Below, piece by piece: positions 1-10,931 of a DNA stretch of 64,000 bases (positions are counted from its first letter, which is position 1; each line of letters starts with the position of its first letter). Source of the stretch: Rosa chinensis (Eukaryota > Streptophyta > Magnoliopsida > Rosales > Rosaceae); the NCBI RefSeq assembly GCF_002994745.2, contig NC_037092.1, positions 86,280,398 to 86,344,397 of the forward strand, given 5' to 3'. The position numbers were made by a program, and so were the translations under genes. The notes below the pieces were generated by a model. The model did not search any database. It saw nothing but the letters and a program-made list of their open reading frames with translations, and was not told the origin of the DNA.

Positions 1-1706
1 TGTGAGGATGACTCCTGCGCCGCTGGCCTTGGCGCTGGCGGAGCCGTCCACATGCAGGTTCCAATCTGATTGTAGGGGAGCTGGCTCCTTAGCGGTGACC
101 ATTTCCGTCCCGGGCTCATTCTCCGTGCTGGGACTGGGCTGGCGCTCAGTGAGCTCGGCGATGAAGTCCGCTACCGCCTGACCCTTCATGGCGGTTCTTG
201 GCTTGTAGTCTATGTCAAATTCACTGAGCTCGATGGCCCACTTGCTGAGGCGCCCTGAATGTTCAGGGTTCTGCATTACCTGTCTCAGTGGTTGATTGGT
301 CAGCACGTGGATTGTGTGCGCTTGAAAATACTGGCGGAGGCGCCTGGCGGCAACGATGAGCGCAAGAGCTAGCTGTTCTAAGGGTGGATACCTTGTTTCT
401 GCCCCGTTCATGCCCCTGCCGGCGTAGAAAACTGGGAGCTCGTCCTGTCCCTCCCGCCGGACAATGGCGCAACTCACCGCTGATACCGATACTGCTAGGT
501 ATATGAACAGTGTCTCTCCTTGCACAGGGATAGAGAGTAGTGGGACTGCCGCCAGGTAATCCTTCAAGCCTTGAAACGCCGCCTGACATTCTGGGTTCCA
601 GTTGATGACTTTCTTGTGAGTTGTTTTGAGGAGTTTGAAAAATGGGGCACACCTGTCAGTGAGCCTGGAGATGAATCGAGAGAGGGCGGTTAACTTGCCT
701 TGGAGGCATTGGACGTGTACCTTATACTCAGGGTCTGCCAGGTCGAGTATGGCCTGCACCTTGTCCGGGTTAGCCTCGATGCCTCGTTCACTGACGATAT
801 AACCCAGAAATTTGCTGGCGGTGACGCCAAAGAAGCATTTTTCTGGGTTGAGGCGCATGCCATAGGCCAGGAGGATGGTAACTATGATCTTGAGGTTTGC
901 CACGTGTCCGCTGGCTTTTATACTCTTGACCAACATGTCGTCCACGTAGACCTCGATTATCTTGCCCAAATGTTCAGCGAACATAGCATTCATCAGCCGC
1001 TGATAAGTTGCTCCGGCGTTCTTCAGACCGAAAGGCATAACATTGTAGCAATAGAGGCCCTTGTCGGTGGTGAAGGTGGTACACTCCTGATCGCTGGGAT
1101 GCATCTTGATCTGATTGTAACCGGAGAAAGCGTCCATCATGCTGAGGAGTTCATGCCCGGCGGTTGCGTCAACCAGCTGATCAATGCGTGGGAGAGGGAA
1201 ACTGTCCTTTGGGCACGCCTTGTTGAGATTTTTGAAGTCGACACACATCCGCCACTTGCCGCTAGGCTTCTTGACCATGACCAGGTTGGAGATCCATTGG
1301 GGATAGATTACCTGGCGGATGAATCCAATGCCCTGGAGTTTGGCGACCTCTTCTCCTATGGCGAGGTATTTCTCCTCGTCGAAGGCCCTTCGCCTCTGCT
1401 TGATGGGATGGAAGGATGGCTTAATGGTTAGTTTGTGTGTGATGATTTCGGGAGAGATACCTGGCATGTCCGCATATGACCATGCGAAAACGGCGGCGTT
1501 GTCCCGCAGGAATTGAGTAAGTTCTGCGGCTATTTCTGGGTCTAGCTGAGCTCCTATGCGGACTGTCCGCTCTGGGTGCTCGTCAGAGATGTTGATGACC
1601 TTCAACGATGTTTCAGGATTGACCGGTTCCTTCCTTACGTATTTCTCCTCCTCATCCCTAGGATCCTCGAAGATATCCGGTGGCGGTGCCTGATTTCCTA
1701 CCGTTA
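1..1706 (-). CDS. Gypsy pol: reverse transcriptase and RNase H (partial, open at both ends)
   Basis: The minus strand is open without a stop from the CACTA insertion to the window edge. It reads an RT domain with the catalytic YVDD box at 948-937, preceded by fingers/palm motifs such as WRMCVDFKNLN and KMHPSDQECTTF and by MPFGLKNAGATYQ. It then continues into the RT-connection/RNase H region (QYFQAHTIHVLTNQPLR) and a second RNase H-type segment beginning WNLHVDGSAS near position 1-50. The product copies the element RNA into DNA and removes the RNA strand. Upstream coding sequence lies at 8517 and beyond, across the inserted CACTA element. The integrase would lie left of the window. Confidence 0.88.
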
Positions 1707-1729
1707 GGACACTATGCCAAAAGTGGTAT

Positions 1730-2290
1730 CAGACGACAGACAGAAACTGTTGTCTGATTTGGAGTGCCACCGTTGTAGAGGTGACCGCTGTCTGATGAAA
1801 AATCAGACAACGGTGGAACACAGTTGTCTGAGAAACATACAGACAACGTGTATGTGTTAAACATGTTGTGTGATACTCGGCAGATGGCTTGGCAGGTGGC
1901 TCGGCAGATGCCAAGCGCAGCTGCGCGGCAGTTGCGGCGTTGCCTTCAGACAACAGTTCTAGTGTTGAAGCTGTTGTATGTTGAGCTTCTCAGACAACAG
2001 ACTTTTATTTTGTGTGTTGTCTGACTGATATTCAAACTTCAGTTCTTGGACTATATCTGTTGTCTGATTAACTTTGGGACAACATAATTCAATTTATTCC
2101 GTTGTCTGATTAACTTTGCGACAACAGAGTTTAATTGCTTCTGTTGTGTGAGTGTAGATTAGAAGACAGTGATTTGTTAAAAACTGATGTGTGATATGAA
2201 TGATTGCAGTGTAGTTTGTCCCCATTTTTGGGCATTCAGACAACAGGCAGTTATCATTATATCTGTTCTGTTGTCTGATTATTTGAACAT
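1730..2290. repeat. Subterminal repeats of CACTA 1, left end
   Basis: This stretch is dense in TGTTGTCTGA, GTTGTCTGATT, CAGACAACA and degenerate forms on both strands. Such clusters are where CACTA transposition proteins of the TNPA type bind in studied elements; binding here is inferred. Confidence 0.85.
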
Positions 2291-2597
2291 ATCCCATTCC
2301 TGAATTAAATTGTGCATTTGATCCATTTACATACTAAATATAAACATTGCAAACTATCAAATATAAACATTGCAAACCACTAATCATTGAACCCAACATT
2401 TTAAACAAGAAAAGCATTCTAGTGCATGCCCATCTACTTGGGACATCAAAAAGCTGATACATATATATCCACTGTTCCAAAACATGCAACATATGGTGCA
2501 TGACAATGTACCAGCAGAGAAGCACAAAAAAAGATGCTTTCCTTAACAAAAATGGACCAACAACAAGCGCGCTACTTCATGGCTCATGCACATATGT

Positions 2598-2683
2598 GTT
2601 GACAACAAACTTCCCCCACTCATTTCGCACTTGATCAATATCCGCTTGGGTGTATTCGTTGCTGCCTCTCCTCTCCCACTGAA
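2598..2683 (-). pseudogene. Unrecognised terminal exon inside CACTA 1
   Basis: After a plausible acceptor (TTTCAG, minus strand) an open stretch of about 28 codons, starting WERRGSNEYTQADIDQV and ending VVNTYVHEP, runs to a stop. I do not recognise the family. It may be the 3' exon of another captured gene or a remnant of the element's own gene. No splice partner could be assigned. Confidence 0.35.
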
Positions 2684-3018
2684 ATTAGTTTATTATATCA
2701 AAAGGATTAGTTAATCATTTTGGTGAATGAGGCATGACATGATAACAAAGTTATGAGAAACTGAGTCAAGTGACTATATTTACTTAGCTGCATATGAACC
2801 GTTACTGACATTTTACAAGAATGTAGAGAAGTTATGATCCATATCTCTTCACTTCACATAATAAAACACATTCCGATTCCACAATAAACAGGAGGAAACC
2901 TGAAAAGAAAGAATAAAGAAGGTTGGATGTAACAATGCTGTTCACGACAGAGCCAACAGCTTTTGTTGCCAGTAAAGTAAAAGTCAGAAAGATAGAAGTG
3001 AAACAGGTAGCAACTAAC

Positions 3019-3193
3019 CTTGACTTCCGATTTTTTGACAGTCTTTATCATGAATCTATCATCCTGAGTCAAGTAAAAGAAGCTGCCCCTCTTCCCTGGA
3101 GAAGAAAGCTCCCTAAGAGCATCATTCCTGCAAATGGCCAGCATATAATCTGCAGGATCTACTTGGTATAACTCCCCTCAAACGCCTGAAATA
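3019..3193 (-). pseudogene. Captured exon of a phosphatidylinositol-4-phosphate 5-kinase (PIP5K)
   Basis: The minus strand encodes [20 protein letters not shown], then [20 protein letters not shown] and TVKKSEVKV. This is the N-terminal part of the plant PIP5K catalytic domain with its glycine-rich nucleotide-binding loop (SSPGKxGSFFY). It is flanked by an acceptor near 3194 and a donor (AAG/GTTAGT) at 3018. Full-length plant PIP5Ks make PtdIns(4,5)P2 at the plasma membrane and are several hundred residues long; only about 55 codons are here. A stop/frame lesion precedes the VDPADYM segment, so this copy cannot make a kinase. Its setting inside a CACTA element indicates transposon capture. 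Confidence 0.82.
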
Positions 3194-3199
3194 CCCAAA

Positions 3200-4815
3200 G
3201 AGAATTAGTAACAGAAACTTATGGAAGACTCACAGCAACAGAAGAAACAAACACTTGCAGTATAATTCAGCACTCAATGCTAGTTAAAATGTAGTGTTCT
3301 TAGTCAGTATTCGATTAAATTAACCTCTCAGATAAGAGATGATCATCCAACAATAACTAACCGATATCCATCTGAATAAGCTAGAGGCTAAAGAAATCAT
3401 AGACATCCATGATCATCCAACAATAACCAACCACCAAAACGTTTCAAATGAGCCCGAGAAGGAGAAGAAATCATAGACATCCCTCTCGGCTGCTTTAGTT
3501 CAGCAACATATGAAACTAAATAATTGCTGCTCTAAAAAGGGACCAAAACGGAGGCAGCAGAATAACTTCTGGAGCGATTAGCTCCAAAAGCATGTCCAAA
3601 TTCACTTTCTAGTGACTTCTTCCTCAACTTTGCATATTCCACGGATGGACTCTCACCATGCACACTGGTGAAACCCGTGGAAAAATTGCATAAGAGAAGA
3701 CAAAGTTAACCAAACAATGCAAAAAAAAAAAAAAAAAGGAGGCTAAGTATTATGGTCTCCACATAAATTTCATGGCATGGAGCTGCACAATTTTGAACTA
3801 GTAAGTTAAGAACTATGTGTGCTGTCATGATAATCTAAATCCCTTGTGCATAAATGCATGTTGATTATAAACAATATATAAAAGCCAAACAAAAAGAACA
3901 CTAATCACAGCCTGTCCCCAAATGTTTTTTTTCTTTTCCAGTAAAGCAAATAAGATATAATAGAGAATGAACCAGACCTTGAGATGGCTAATTTCACTTT
4001 AACAACCTGCATTGTTTATGCTTCAGAATAGCTAGTTACAACATCAAGGAGGACGACATCATATTTCACAAAGAGGGTTTTCTAATCAAAGAAAAACCAT
4101 AGAAAGACTTGAGACTCGGATTTGAAACATATCAAGTACCAATATTAATTAATAGTTTTCTAGAAGAACCAACATCTCCTTAACAAAATATTATTTGCAA
4201 ACTAAATAAACATCTCCTTAAGTTTGACATTATCAAAATTCACCAACAATTACATGTTTTTGGATCCTGCATACTTCCAACTAGTTTTCAGGTATTATTT
4301 GCATTTGATTATTAGGCATGAAGAAGATATGTTGCAGATACTAGACACACATAACCATGAGTATATGAGGACATGACTTTATATACCTTCTCTAATCATA
4401 TGTAGTTCAATCTGTAAACTATACTGCAATATAATATTGGAGAATTATATGCTTTTATTGGTTTTGTAAACTCCCCAATTCTTCCCATGCACAATTTTAA
4501 AATCAGTCATACATTGAATGTCAACCTGCTAAGAGCATCACCTCGAACGACCGTAGCTAATTAACTAAATGTCTAAATCAGTAAACCAGAATTCTAGCAA
4601 GCATCTCCAAAACTTTCAAATCACTACAAAGACTTGCTGAATGTTTCCAGTAAGCAAGATTAAAGTGAGGCCAATTCTAAGTTATGCTATGCATCAGAAA
4701 AGTATTGTACCCCAACCAAAACTTGGAGATCCATCATATACAATCAAACACAGTAGAATAATTCATAGTGAAAGCCAACAAAAGACTATATGAGAGAAAG
4801 AACATTTAGTAGCAA
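3200..4815. other. AT-rich interior of CACTA 1 without a recognised gene
   Basis: No coding segment I can recognise. It is probably intron and flanking sequence carried along with the PIP5K and SUN fragments. It contains an A-run near 3721 and a short duplicated phrase (GATGATCATCCAACAATAAC-like) near 3340 and 3410. Confidence 0.5.
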
Positions 4816-4821
4816 GATTAC

Positions 4822-4981
4822 CTCTTTGTTCATCACCATGACTAAATCATAAGCTGATAAGGAAGACAAACCCCCACAGAGCAAAAATTAAAGATAGAGA
4901 CACCTTATACAAGCGGCTCCTTCCAGTGGTGACTTTTTCCAAAGCTCTTTGATGCAGAAGAGCTCTACGGGACCTCTGCAT
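4822..4981 (-). pseudogene. Captured first exon of a mid-SUN (SUN3/SUN4-like) protein
   Basis: From an ATG at 4981 the minus strand reads MQRSRRALLHQRALEKV, then TTGRSRLYKVSLSLIFALWG and a hydrophobic run, followed by FSHGDEQR and a donor GTAATC. This matches the basic N-terminus and first membrane helix of plant mid-SUN proteins, which reside in the nuclear envelope/ER membrane and join LINC-type complexes. Only this exon is present; no SUN domain follows. A TGA stop at 4849-4847 interrupts the membrane helix. Assignment rests on recognising the conserved N-terminus and should be confirmed by alignment. Confidence 0.72.
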
Positions 4982-5711
4982 TGCACATTAATCCAATCCA
5001 TGCCACTGCTGACCTCTGGAAAAATAGAGGAATCAGTACCTTGTATGAGAGAAAACACGGACTTGACTTGGCTTCTACTCTCCAAAAGAAAAAGATAACC
5101 CAGAGAGCAGCCACTGCAAGCTTAAAATTTTTCAACATTTCAACCAATTCGATGTGAAAGACTAAAACCAAATTAAAGATTTCACCTCTAGTTTGTTTTT
5201 CTTCCCAATCACTCATGCATATGGAGGGAAAGAATAAACAAAATAATAATAATAAATAAATAAAACTAAAAATTAGATCCAATCTAACATGAAAATTCAT
5301 AAACACACAATAAGGAAGCACTGCCAAGTTTCTGAATTACCCAGACCCAGTAAATCATGAATCACAGAGAAAAAGGATAAAGCAAAAACAACCGGTCAAT
5401 AATATTTGTTTGCAGAATAGAGATACACTCATTGAATAAAAGCTTACTTAATCAACAAAAAGCTCATGTTCTATGAAGCAACCACGCCAAAAAAAAAAAT
5501 TGCAGAAACCAAAGAGTTACTTGGAGTGACTTCATTTAGCGCAGGGAGAGATAGAAACCGAGGAGGACTAAACTTGCAGACTTTGAAATCAAGTTTCAAA
5601 GGAAAAGTTGCAGACTTTGAAATCAAGTTTCATATACAAAGAATTGAATTGATCTTTAGTACAGTTTGTAATACATGATTTCAATATTGTTCCTAGGCAT
5701 GATAAGCTTAC

Positions 5712-7200
5712 CAAACAAAGCATGTGCAAGGCTATTGTTCTCCATGTATTCATATACCAAAAGTAACTGATTTGCTTCAATACAACATCCATACAATCTC
5801 ACGACATTTGGATGCTGTAAACCAGAAATCATGCCTATTTCGTTCACAAATTCTCGATTTCCTTGCTTTGATTTTGCAGATAATTGCTTTACTGCAATTA
5901 TAGTACCATCCAGTAGTATTCCCTGCATCGAATAGTATTAATTTTCAATTATGATAAGATGCCTACCAATAAGGAAAGCAGTTGAATAAACACCAAAATA
6001 CTAAAAGCAAGAAAGATGGAGTTTTATGGTACCTTGTACACAGATCCAAAACCACCTTCCCCAATTTTGTTTACAGGATCAAAGTTATTAGTGGCAGCTT
6101 TTATTTGCTTGAAGGTGAAAAAGCCAGTTTGCAGATCCAGTCCTCTCAGAGCTGTCCATCGAACAAGGTTAGGAACTTAGGATATTGGTAATGTATTGCA
6201 AATTCATAAATTTCTTATCACATAGTATCCAACTATTTATTACATGAAATTAAAAAATATATATATAAAGTAAAAAATATATGAACCAATGCACCGCTAC
6301 TACCGCTATTAATGTAGCATGGTAAATTAGTATCACCTTCTTCTCTTGATGTCTTCTTATCCAGACAGCCTCTCCACCAAAAAATGCTTAAAATCAACAG
6401 AATGAGGCACAAAACCGAAGCTCCCACCACAATAAATACCCATGTCTTGCTATCATGAGGAGGCTTGAACTCTGAAAAATTAATGAAAATCAATAAACAG
6501 ATGATCAACATAGAGTATAAGCTCAGATTATAGGATATGCAGCCATACATTGGGTATAACAGTCGAAAACAGAATTGTCTTGGGATGTTATAAAAAATCA
6601 AATTTATATGGAAATTTCTTAAAGATTAAACTTAGTTAGAAAGATGACGAAGAAAACGATAAATTAGTATTAGTATGTTAAAAATATTGCATATAGTCAT
6701 GTGCTTTGAAGTAAACAGACTCCCATCTTCTTCCACAATTCTGTTTCTAGTATTTTACGATCTATCACAATTTAAGTTTTAGTTGCTTCACTTGCTTGTA
6801 TGTTTCAAACAAGTCAAAAAAAAAAAAAGAGAGAGAGAGAGAGAAAGAGACAGAGAGTTCAAATGAGGAAAATACCTGATTCTATAGAGAGAGCTGAAAT
6901 AAGGGGACCATATACTCCTCTGTTTGGGGAAGCTGTTGTCCCTTTCCCAGACCAATGAAATCGGATCTCTAAAGTTTTCTTCTTAACCTCAACTGCTTTA
7001 AATTCCCAGATGACTGGCTTATCAACCCCTTGGGCATCCTTTTCAATGTCGAAATCGTTCAACACTAACTTCTCCTGTAACAAATGCAAACAATCAGAGA
7101 TCGTTGTAGCCTATAGAGTGCATAAACAGTATGAGTGGCTACCTGAATATAAACATCGAATATCCGTCTTCCAAGACTAGAAAAAGATCTATTGCCTCTG
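5712..7200 (-). pseudogene. Captured segment of an LRR-malectin receptor-like kinase (LRR-RLK VIII-2)
   Basis: Five minus-strand exons with GT..AG borders are visible in gene order. At about 7143-7200 is a malectin piece (SLGRRIFDVYIQ). At 6876-7074 is the malectin-like end (EKLVLNDFDIEKDAQGVDKP, then WSGKGTTASPNRGVYGPLIS). At about 6342-6471 is the transmembrane exon (KTWVFIVVGASVLCLILLIL). At 6033-6151 is the kinase start with the glycine-rich loop [11 protein letters not shown]. At 5712-5922 are the invariant lysine in IIAVKQLS and the hinge LLLVYEYMENNSL. The layout matches subfamily VIII-2 LRR kinases. The LRR ectodomain and the kinase after subdomain V, including the catalytic HRD and DFG, are missing. 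It is a truncated passenger of the CACTA element. Confidence 0.85.
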
Positions 7201-7599
7201 ATTATAATCTCCGAAAAGTAAAGCTTCAAATTTATAAAACTCAACAAAATCCCCAAAATTTCCCAAATCAGTGACAAACAATGACAAGAATTGAGAAAGA
7301 GCGAACCAGAGATAAAGAATGCCTAGAAAGCTCCAGTTACATGGTCATGCAAGCTTCGAACTTTGCCCAGCTGAATGAAGAATAACTTTGTAGATGAAAC
7401 ACAATTCCTTGGAAGAAAAATAAGAAACAAAAGCTCAGATCGGTGATTCAGAACTCACAAATCCTTCAAAGACTTGTATTCCACAGATTAGTGAATTACC
7501 TATGACTCAAAAGCTCAAAGTTTCTCCGAAACGGCGGTCTTGAGGAACCGATGCTGTTCACTGTCTTCGAGCACGTACAAGAGCTGGCCTGACTCGAAA

Positions 7600-7815
7600 A
7601 AGATGGAGGACGAGGCGTCGAGTTCTGCTTGGATTCGAAGAACCAAGAGGATGAAGAGGAGGAATAGAGCGAAGAGGAGGCGTAGAACGAAGAGGAGGAA
7701 CAAGAGCTGGATGGAGGACGAGGTGTCGAGTTCTGCTTGGATTCGAAGAACCAAGAGGATGAAGAGGAGGAATAGAGCGAGGAGGAGGCGTAGAACGAAG
7801 AGGAAGAATAGAGGC
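7600..7815. repeat. Two-copy tandem repeat, about 108 bp, purine-rich
   Basis: A unit beginning GATGGAGGACGAGG(C/T)GTCGAG and running through a GAAGAGGAGG-rich stretch is present twice in tandem (starting about 7602 and 7709). The arginine-rich frame it produces is a by-product of composition, not evidence of a gene. Confidence 0.8.
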
Positions 7816-8039
7816 TGTCGAATAGTTAGGGCCAGTCAATTTTAGTCCAAATTTGTCTAAGTGTGGGAAACAACTTTTCATCCCCGCGTTTTCTTTAAAA
7901 AAATTTTAACTTAGCCGCTTTGCGTTTTCGCAAAAATTTAAATCAAACCTTAGACGTTAGGGACATGTTAAATTTGAGTTAAGGGAGCAAGGAGGGAAAA
8001 TCCCCGCCTATGTGCAATCAAAGTAGCAATTTTGACGTT

Positions 8040-8490
8040 AGGGACATACATTTCTCATTCAGACAACACAAATAAGCCATTCCGTTGTAGGAGCTTAAAT
8101 CGTGTACCAACATTTCACTCAAATATTGGCCTTTTTGGGGCTACTCACTCACATTTTGGGGTACATGTGATTTTCTTCCAAACTTGCACAACGGAAACAA
8201 AAAAATGCGTTGTATGTTATTTTGCAACTTACTCTCATACAACATATACAACAATACTGTTGTGCAAGGTGAGTCAAAATTTCAACCCAAATTTGAGCAA
8301 GGTGAGGGGGAATTTTTTTTTACATTCAGACAACAGACAAATCTTTAAAACTGTTGTACAATAATCTTGGACCCAAAAAAATTGATGTACGACCTCCTTA
8401 TACAACGCCAATCTCATTAAACCTGTTGTGTGAAGCACTTTCAGTGATCACACAACGGAAATTTTTTTTTCGTTGTCTAAAAAGTGTAGT
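8040..8490. repeat. Subterminal repeats of CACTA 1, right end
   Basis: Repeated CAGACAACA, CTGTTGT and CACACAACGG-like words near the right terminus mirror the left-end cluster, as expected for the transposase-protein binding region of a CACTA element. Confidence 0.8.
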
Positions 8491-8516
8491 GTGATGCAGT
8501 TTTTGGCATAGTGGGA

Positions 8517-9399
8517 TTTCGTGGCGGCGGGTTGACCGCGCAATGGTGGTAGAGTAGCATTCTCGTGCCAGTTGCTGACTTCCCCTGACACAGCCTGTGC
8601 CGTTGGGTGTGGGGAACTTCATGAGAAGCATGTATCCGGCGATGATGCATTTGAGCTTGTTGAGTGCCGGCCGTCCTATGATGGCGTTATACGAACTGAA
8701 ACAGTCCACAATTATAAATTCGGTATGTACCTCCGCCATACATGGACTGGAGCCGATGGTTAACCGCATGTAGTCAGAGCCCAGCGGCTGAGTGATATCG
8801 CCGGAGAAGCTAAGCAACGGCTCATGGTCTTGTAGTAGTTTCTTGTTCCGCTTAAGGCTGTTGTAACAACCGCTGAATATGACATTGACAGCAGATCCGC
8901 TATCCACCAAGATTCTTCCTACTGACCATCTGTCGAGAATGGCATCGATCAGGAATGGGTCGTCATGGGGTAGATGCACCCCTCGCTCCTCCTCCTCTGA
9001 GAAGGTGATGGGCTCCCAACCAGACTTTGGGAGCTTGGTGGATCTCTCGTAGCGGATGTTACAGACTTCCTTTGGGTGATTGGCGCGTGCGTAACGCTTT
9101 CTTGCCCTGTGAGACATGCTGGTGATTGGAGCCCCGCCGTCGATGGTGTTGATGCGGCCCAGTGGCTCAATGTTGGCAATCACAGGTGGCGGTTGGCGCA
9201 CCTTGAATTGATCCATCTTGCCGTCCCGGTATAGGGTCTCAATGGTTGTTTTGAGAGCGTTGCAACTGTTGGTATTGTGACCGCTGTCCTCGTGGTACTT
9301 GCACCACATGCCGGTGTTTCTTGGCTTACCCTTTTTGGGGAATCTCGGCGAGGGTGGCGGTGGTATCTGATCCTTGCATTGATTGTAAATCTCCTCGTA
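8517..9399 (-). CDS. Gypsy nucleocapsid zinc knuckle and aspartic protease (interrupted)
   Basis: The minus strand reads YEEIYNQCKDQ, then a zinc-binding motif CKYHEDSGHNTNSC, a spacer and an aspartic protease with the catalytic ILVDSGSAVNVIF signature and the downstream IIGRPALNKLK motif. The protease cleaves the polyprotein. The segment follows gag in the same frame but is separated from it by one TAG codon at about 9402-9400. It is cut at 8516 by the CACTA element; translation beyond that point enters transposon end sequence. The frame resumes in phase in the RT segment left of 1707. Confidence 0.85.
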
Positions 9400-10878
9400 C
9401 TAGGCTGTGAGGACGGTGAACACTGCATACCGCTGAGAGGATTCCGTCTGCTTGTTGCGATTGTCCCCCTGGGATTGGCGGTTGCCCTTGTAGTGGTTGT
9501 CTTTCTGCCTCTTGCTTTGGTAACCGCCCTGCTGCCACTCCCTCTTCTTGTCAGCTGGCGGTGCAGTGGGGGCTTTGCTGGCGGTCTCTTGATGGCTGGA
9601 GGAGGGTTGAGATGACTTTGTTGGTGTTGCTGGTGGCGGTGGGGTTTCTCCATATGTGATAAACTCTGCCTGGGCATGAATGACCGCCTCACTCATAAGG
9701 TGATCATACGCCGCATTTGGATGATTGTAGTTGAGGTGATATAGGAATGGTCCCTTGAGGAGTCCCTGCTTGAAAGCCGCCGAAGCCATTGTTTTGTCGA
9801 GATCGCGGCACTGAGATGCTGCCGCTCGCCATCTTGTGACGAATGCCTTCAATGATTCGTCCCCTCCCTGTCTGACGCCAAACAACTGGCTCGTGTTGTG
9901 ATGACCGGCGGACAACAAGATGAATCGAGAGAGGAAAGCATGAGATAATGCGTGGAATGAGTCGATGGACCCTGGCGGACACTCGAAAAACCAACTCATT
10001 GCCTCACTATCCAGCGTTTCGCTGAACAAGTGGCACAGGGTGGCGTCATCAAATCCCTTGTTGTTGGTGACCTTCTTGAACGTGTCCATGTGGACGAAGG
10101 GATCGGTCTTACCGCTGTAATGTGACATTTTTGGGGTCTTTGCAAACGCTGGTCTGACGGCTTGCAAAATTGTGGCGGTGAATGGGCCTGGCCTGGACGC
10201 GAAGAGTGGGTTTGGGGCTGGCGCCGGGGTGCCTGCCTCCGCCAGGATTAATCTCCGTTCTAACTGTTGCATCCTCTCCAAAATTTGGGTGGTTGCGTCG
10301 CCCGCGGGGCCCGCTCGGGCGTTCCGCGGATCGAACCCCCGACCGGGAATGGGTAGATTACCCTCAGTCCTTGTTCTAGTCCTCGAGTGGTGGGCGCGCA
10401 GTGATGACTCCGCCTCCTGCTCCGGCAGGTGTGGGATAGGGGGTGGTCCCATTCCTGCCAGCTCAGGTGGGCTTAGCGGTACCTGCATTTGCACGATGGG
10501 TCCTATACCAGCGGTAGGCCGGCTGTGTCTGGTGCTGTGCGACTGCTCACTTCGTGCAGGGTTGGCGTTTGCGCCCAGCGTTCGCCTTAGCTCGTCGAAA
10601 CGTGTCATCAGCGTGGCCACTTGGTTTTGGGCCTCCGCCTTCTCCTTGCGTTCCTGCTCGCGCTCTCTGTTTGCTTTGTGGAGGTCCGCCAGCGCCAATT
10701 CATATAAGGCGGTGAGGTCCTGACCTGGGGGACGGCTGCTGCTTGGATTTGTTTCACCGCCTGGGTTGACCGGGGTGTTGAATAGTGCACGGTTGATGCT
10801 TACCGCTGGGCGGGCGGGTTGGGGAACGGCGGACTGGTCTGCCTGCTCCCCGACATTTCCCCCGCTACCGTTAGTCAT
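9400..10878 (-). CDS. Gypsy Gag (capsid) protein
   Basis: A 492-residue open frame starts MTNGSGGNVGEQADQS. A charged, coiled-coil-prone stretch with HKANREREQERKEKAEAQNQ occupies residues of about 70-115. The Retrotrans_gag domain follows from roughly residue 240 (KMSHYSGKTDPFVHMDTFKK, AMSWFFECPPGSIDSF, ESLKAFVTRWRAAASQ), and the end is a basic, glutamine-rich tail. Gag forms the cytoplasmic particle that packages element RNA. The frame ends at TAG but continues open after it into the zinc knuckle and protease. Either this stop is a late mutation or it is read through; the sequence alone cannot decide. Confidence 0.87.
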   Translation of the reverse strand: MTNGSGGNVGEQADQSAVPQPARPAVSINRALFNTPVNPGGETNPSSSRPPGQDLTALYELALADLHKANREREQERKEKAEAQNQVATLMTRFDELRRTLGANANPARSEQSHSTRHSRPTAGIGPIVQMQVPLSPPELAGMGPPPIPHLPEQEAESSLRAHHSRTRTRTEGNLPIPGRGFDPRNARAGPAGDATTQILERMQQLERRLILAEAGTPAPAPNPLFASRPGPFTATILQAVRPAFAKTPKMSHYSGKTDPFVHMDTFKKVTNNKGFDDATLCHLFSETLDSEAMSWFFECPPGSIDSFHALSHAFLSRFILLSAGHHNTSQLFGVRQGGDESLKAFVTRWRAAASQCRDLDKTMASAAFKQGLLKGPFLYHLNYNHPNAAYDHLMSEAVIHAQAEFITYGETPPPPATPTKSSQPSSSHQETASKAPTAPPADKKREWQQGGYQSKRQKDNHYKGNRQSQGDNRNKQTESSQRYAVFTVLTA

Positions 10879-10913
10879 GGTAACTGTGATGGGATGACCT
10901 TCTGTTCAAGGAT

Positions 10914-10931
10914 TCCCACAGACGGCGCCAA
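10914..10931 (-). promoter_or_regulatory. Gypsy primer-binding site region
   Basis: On the minus strand TGGCGCCGTCTGTGGGAA follows the LTR end directly. TGGCGCC matches the 3' end of plant tRNAs used by Tat-type gypsy elements (tRNA-Asp or -Arg type); the exact primer was not checked. Confidence 0.7.

Larger units (their letters stand above)
1710..8513. mobile_element. CACTA (EnSpm) transposon carrying host gene fragments (Pack-CACTA 1)
   Basis: The ends are CACTATGCCAAAA at 1710 and its inverse TTTTGGCATAGTG ending at 8513, flanked by a perfect 3-bp GGA duplication (1707-1709, 8514-8516), the hallmark of CACTA elements. Both ends carry many subterminal copies of a TGTTGTCTGA-like motif in both orientations. 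No transposase is recognisable in its 6.8 kb. Instead the interior holds minus-strand fragments of at least three unrelated host genes with introns retained: a PIP5K exon (about 3019-3193), a mid-SUN protein exon (4822-4981) and a receptor-kinase segment (5712-7200). Retained introns imply capture at DNA level. It is non-autonomous and nested in gypsy pol. Confidence 0.93.

Noticed and set aside
700..1431. 243-codon plus-strand open frame
   Set aside because: It is the antisense shadow of the gypsy RT; the minus strand carries all RT motifs including YVDD.
7540..7881. Arginine-rich (plus) and proline-rich (minus) open frames
   Set aside because: Produced by a two-copy purine-rich tandem repeat in the CACTA element.
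10172..10723. 183-codon plus-strand open frame
   Set aside because: Antisense shadow of Gag; no family features of its own.
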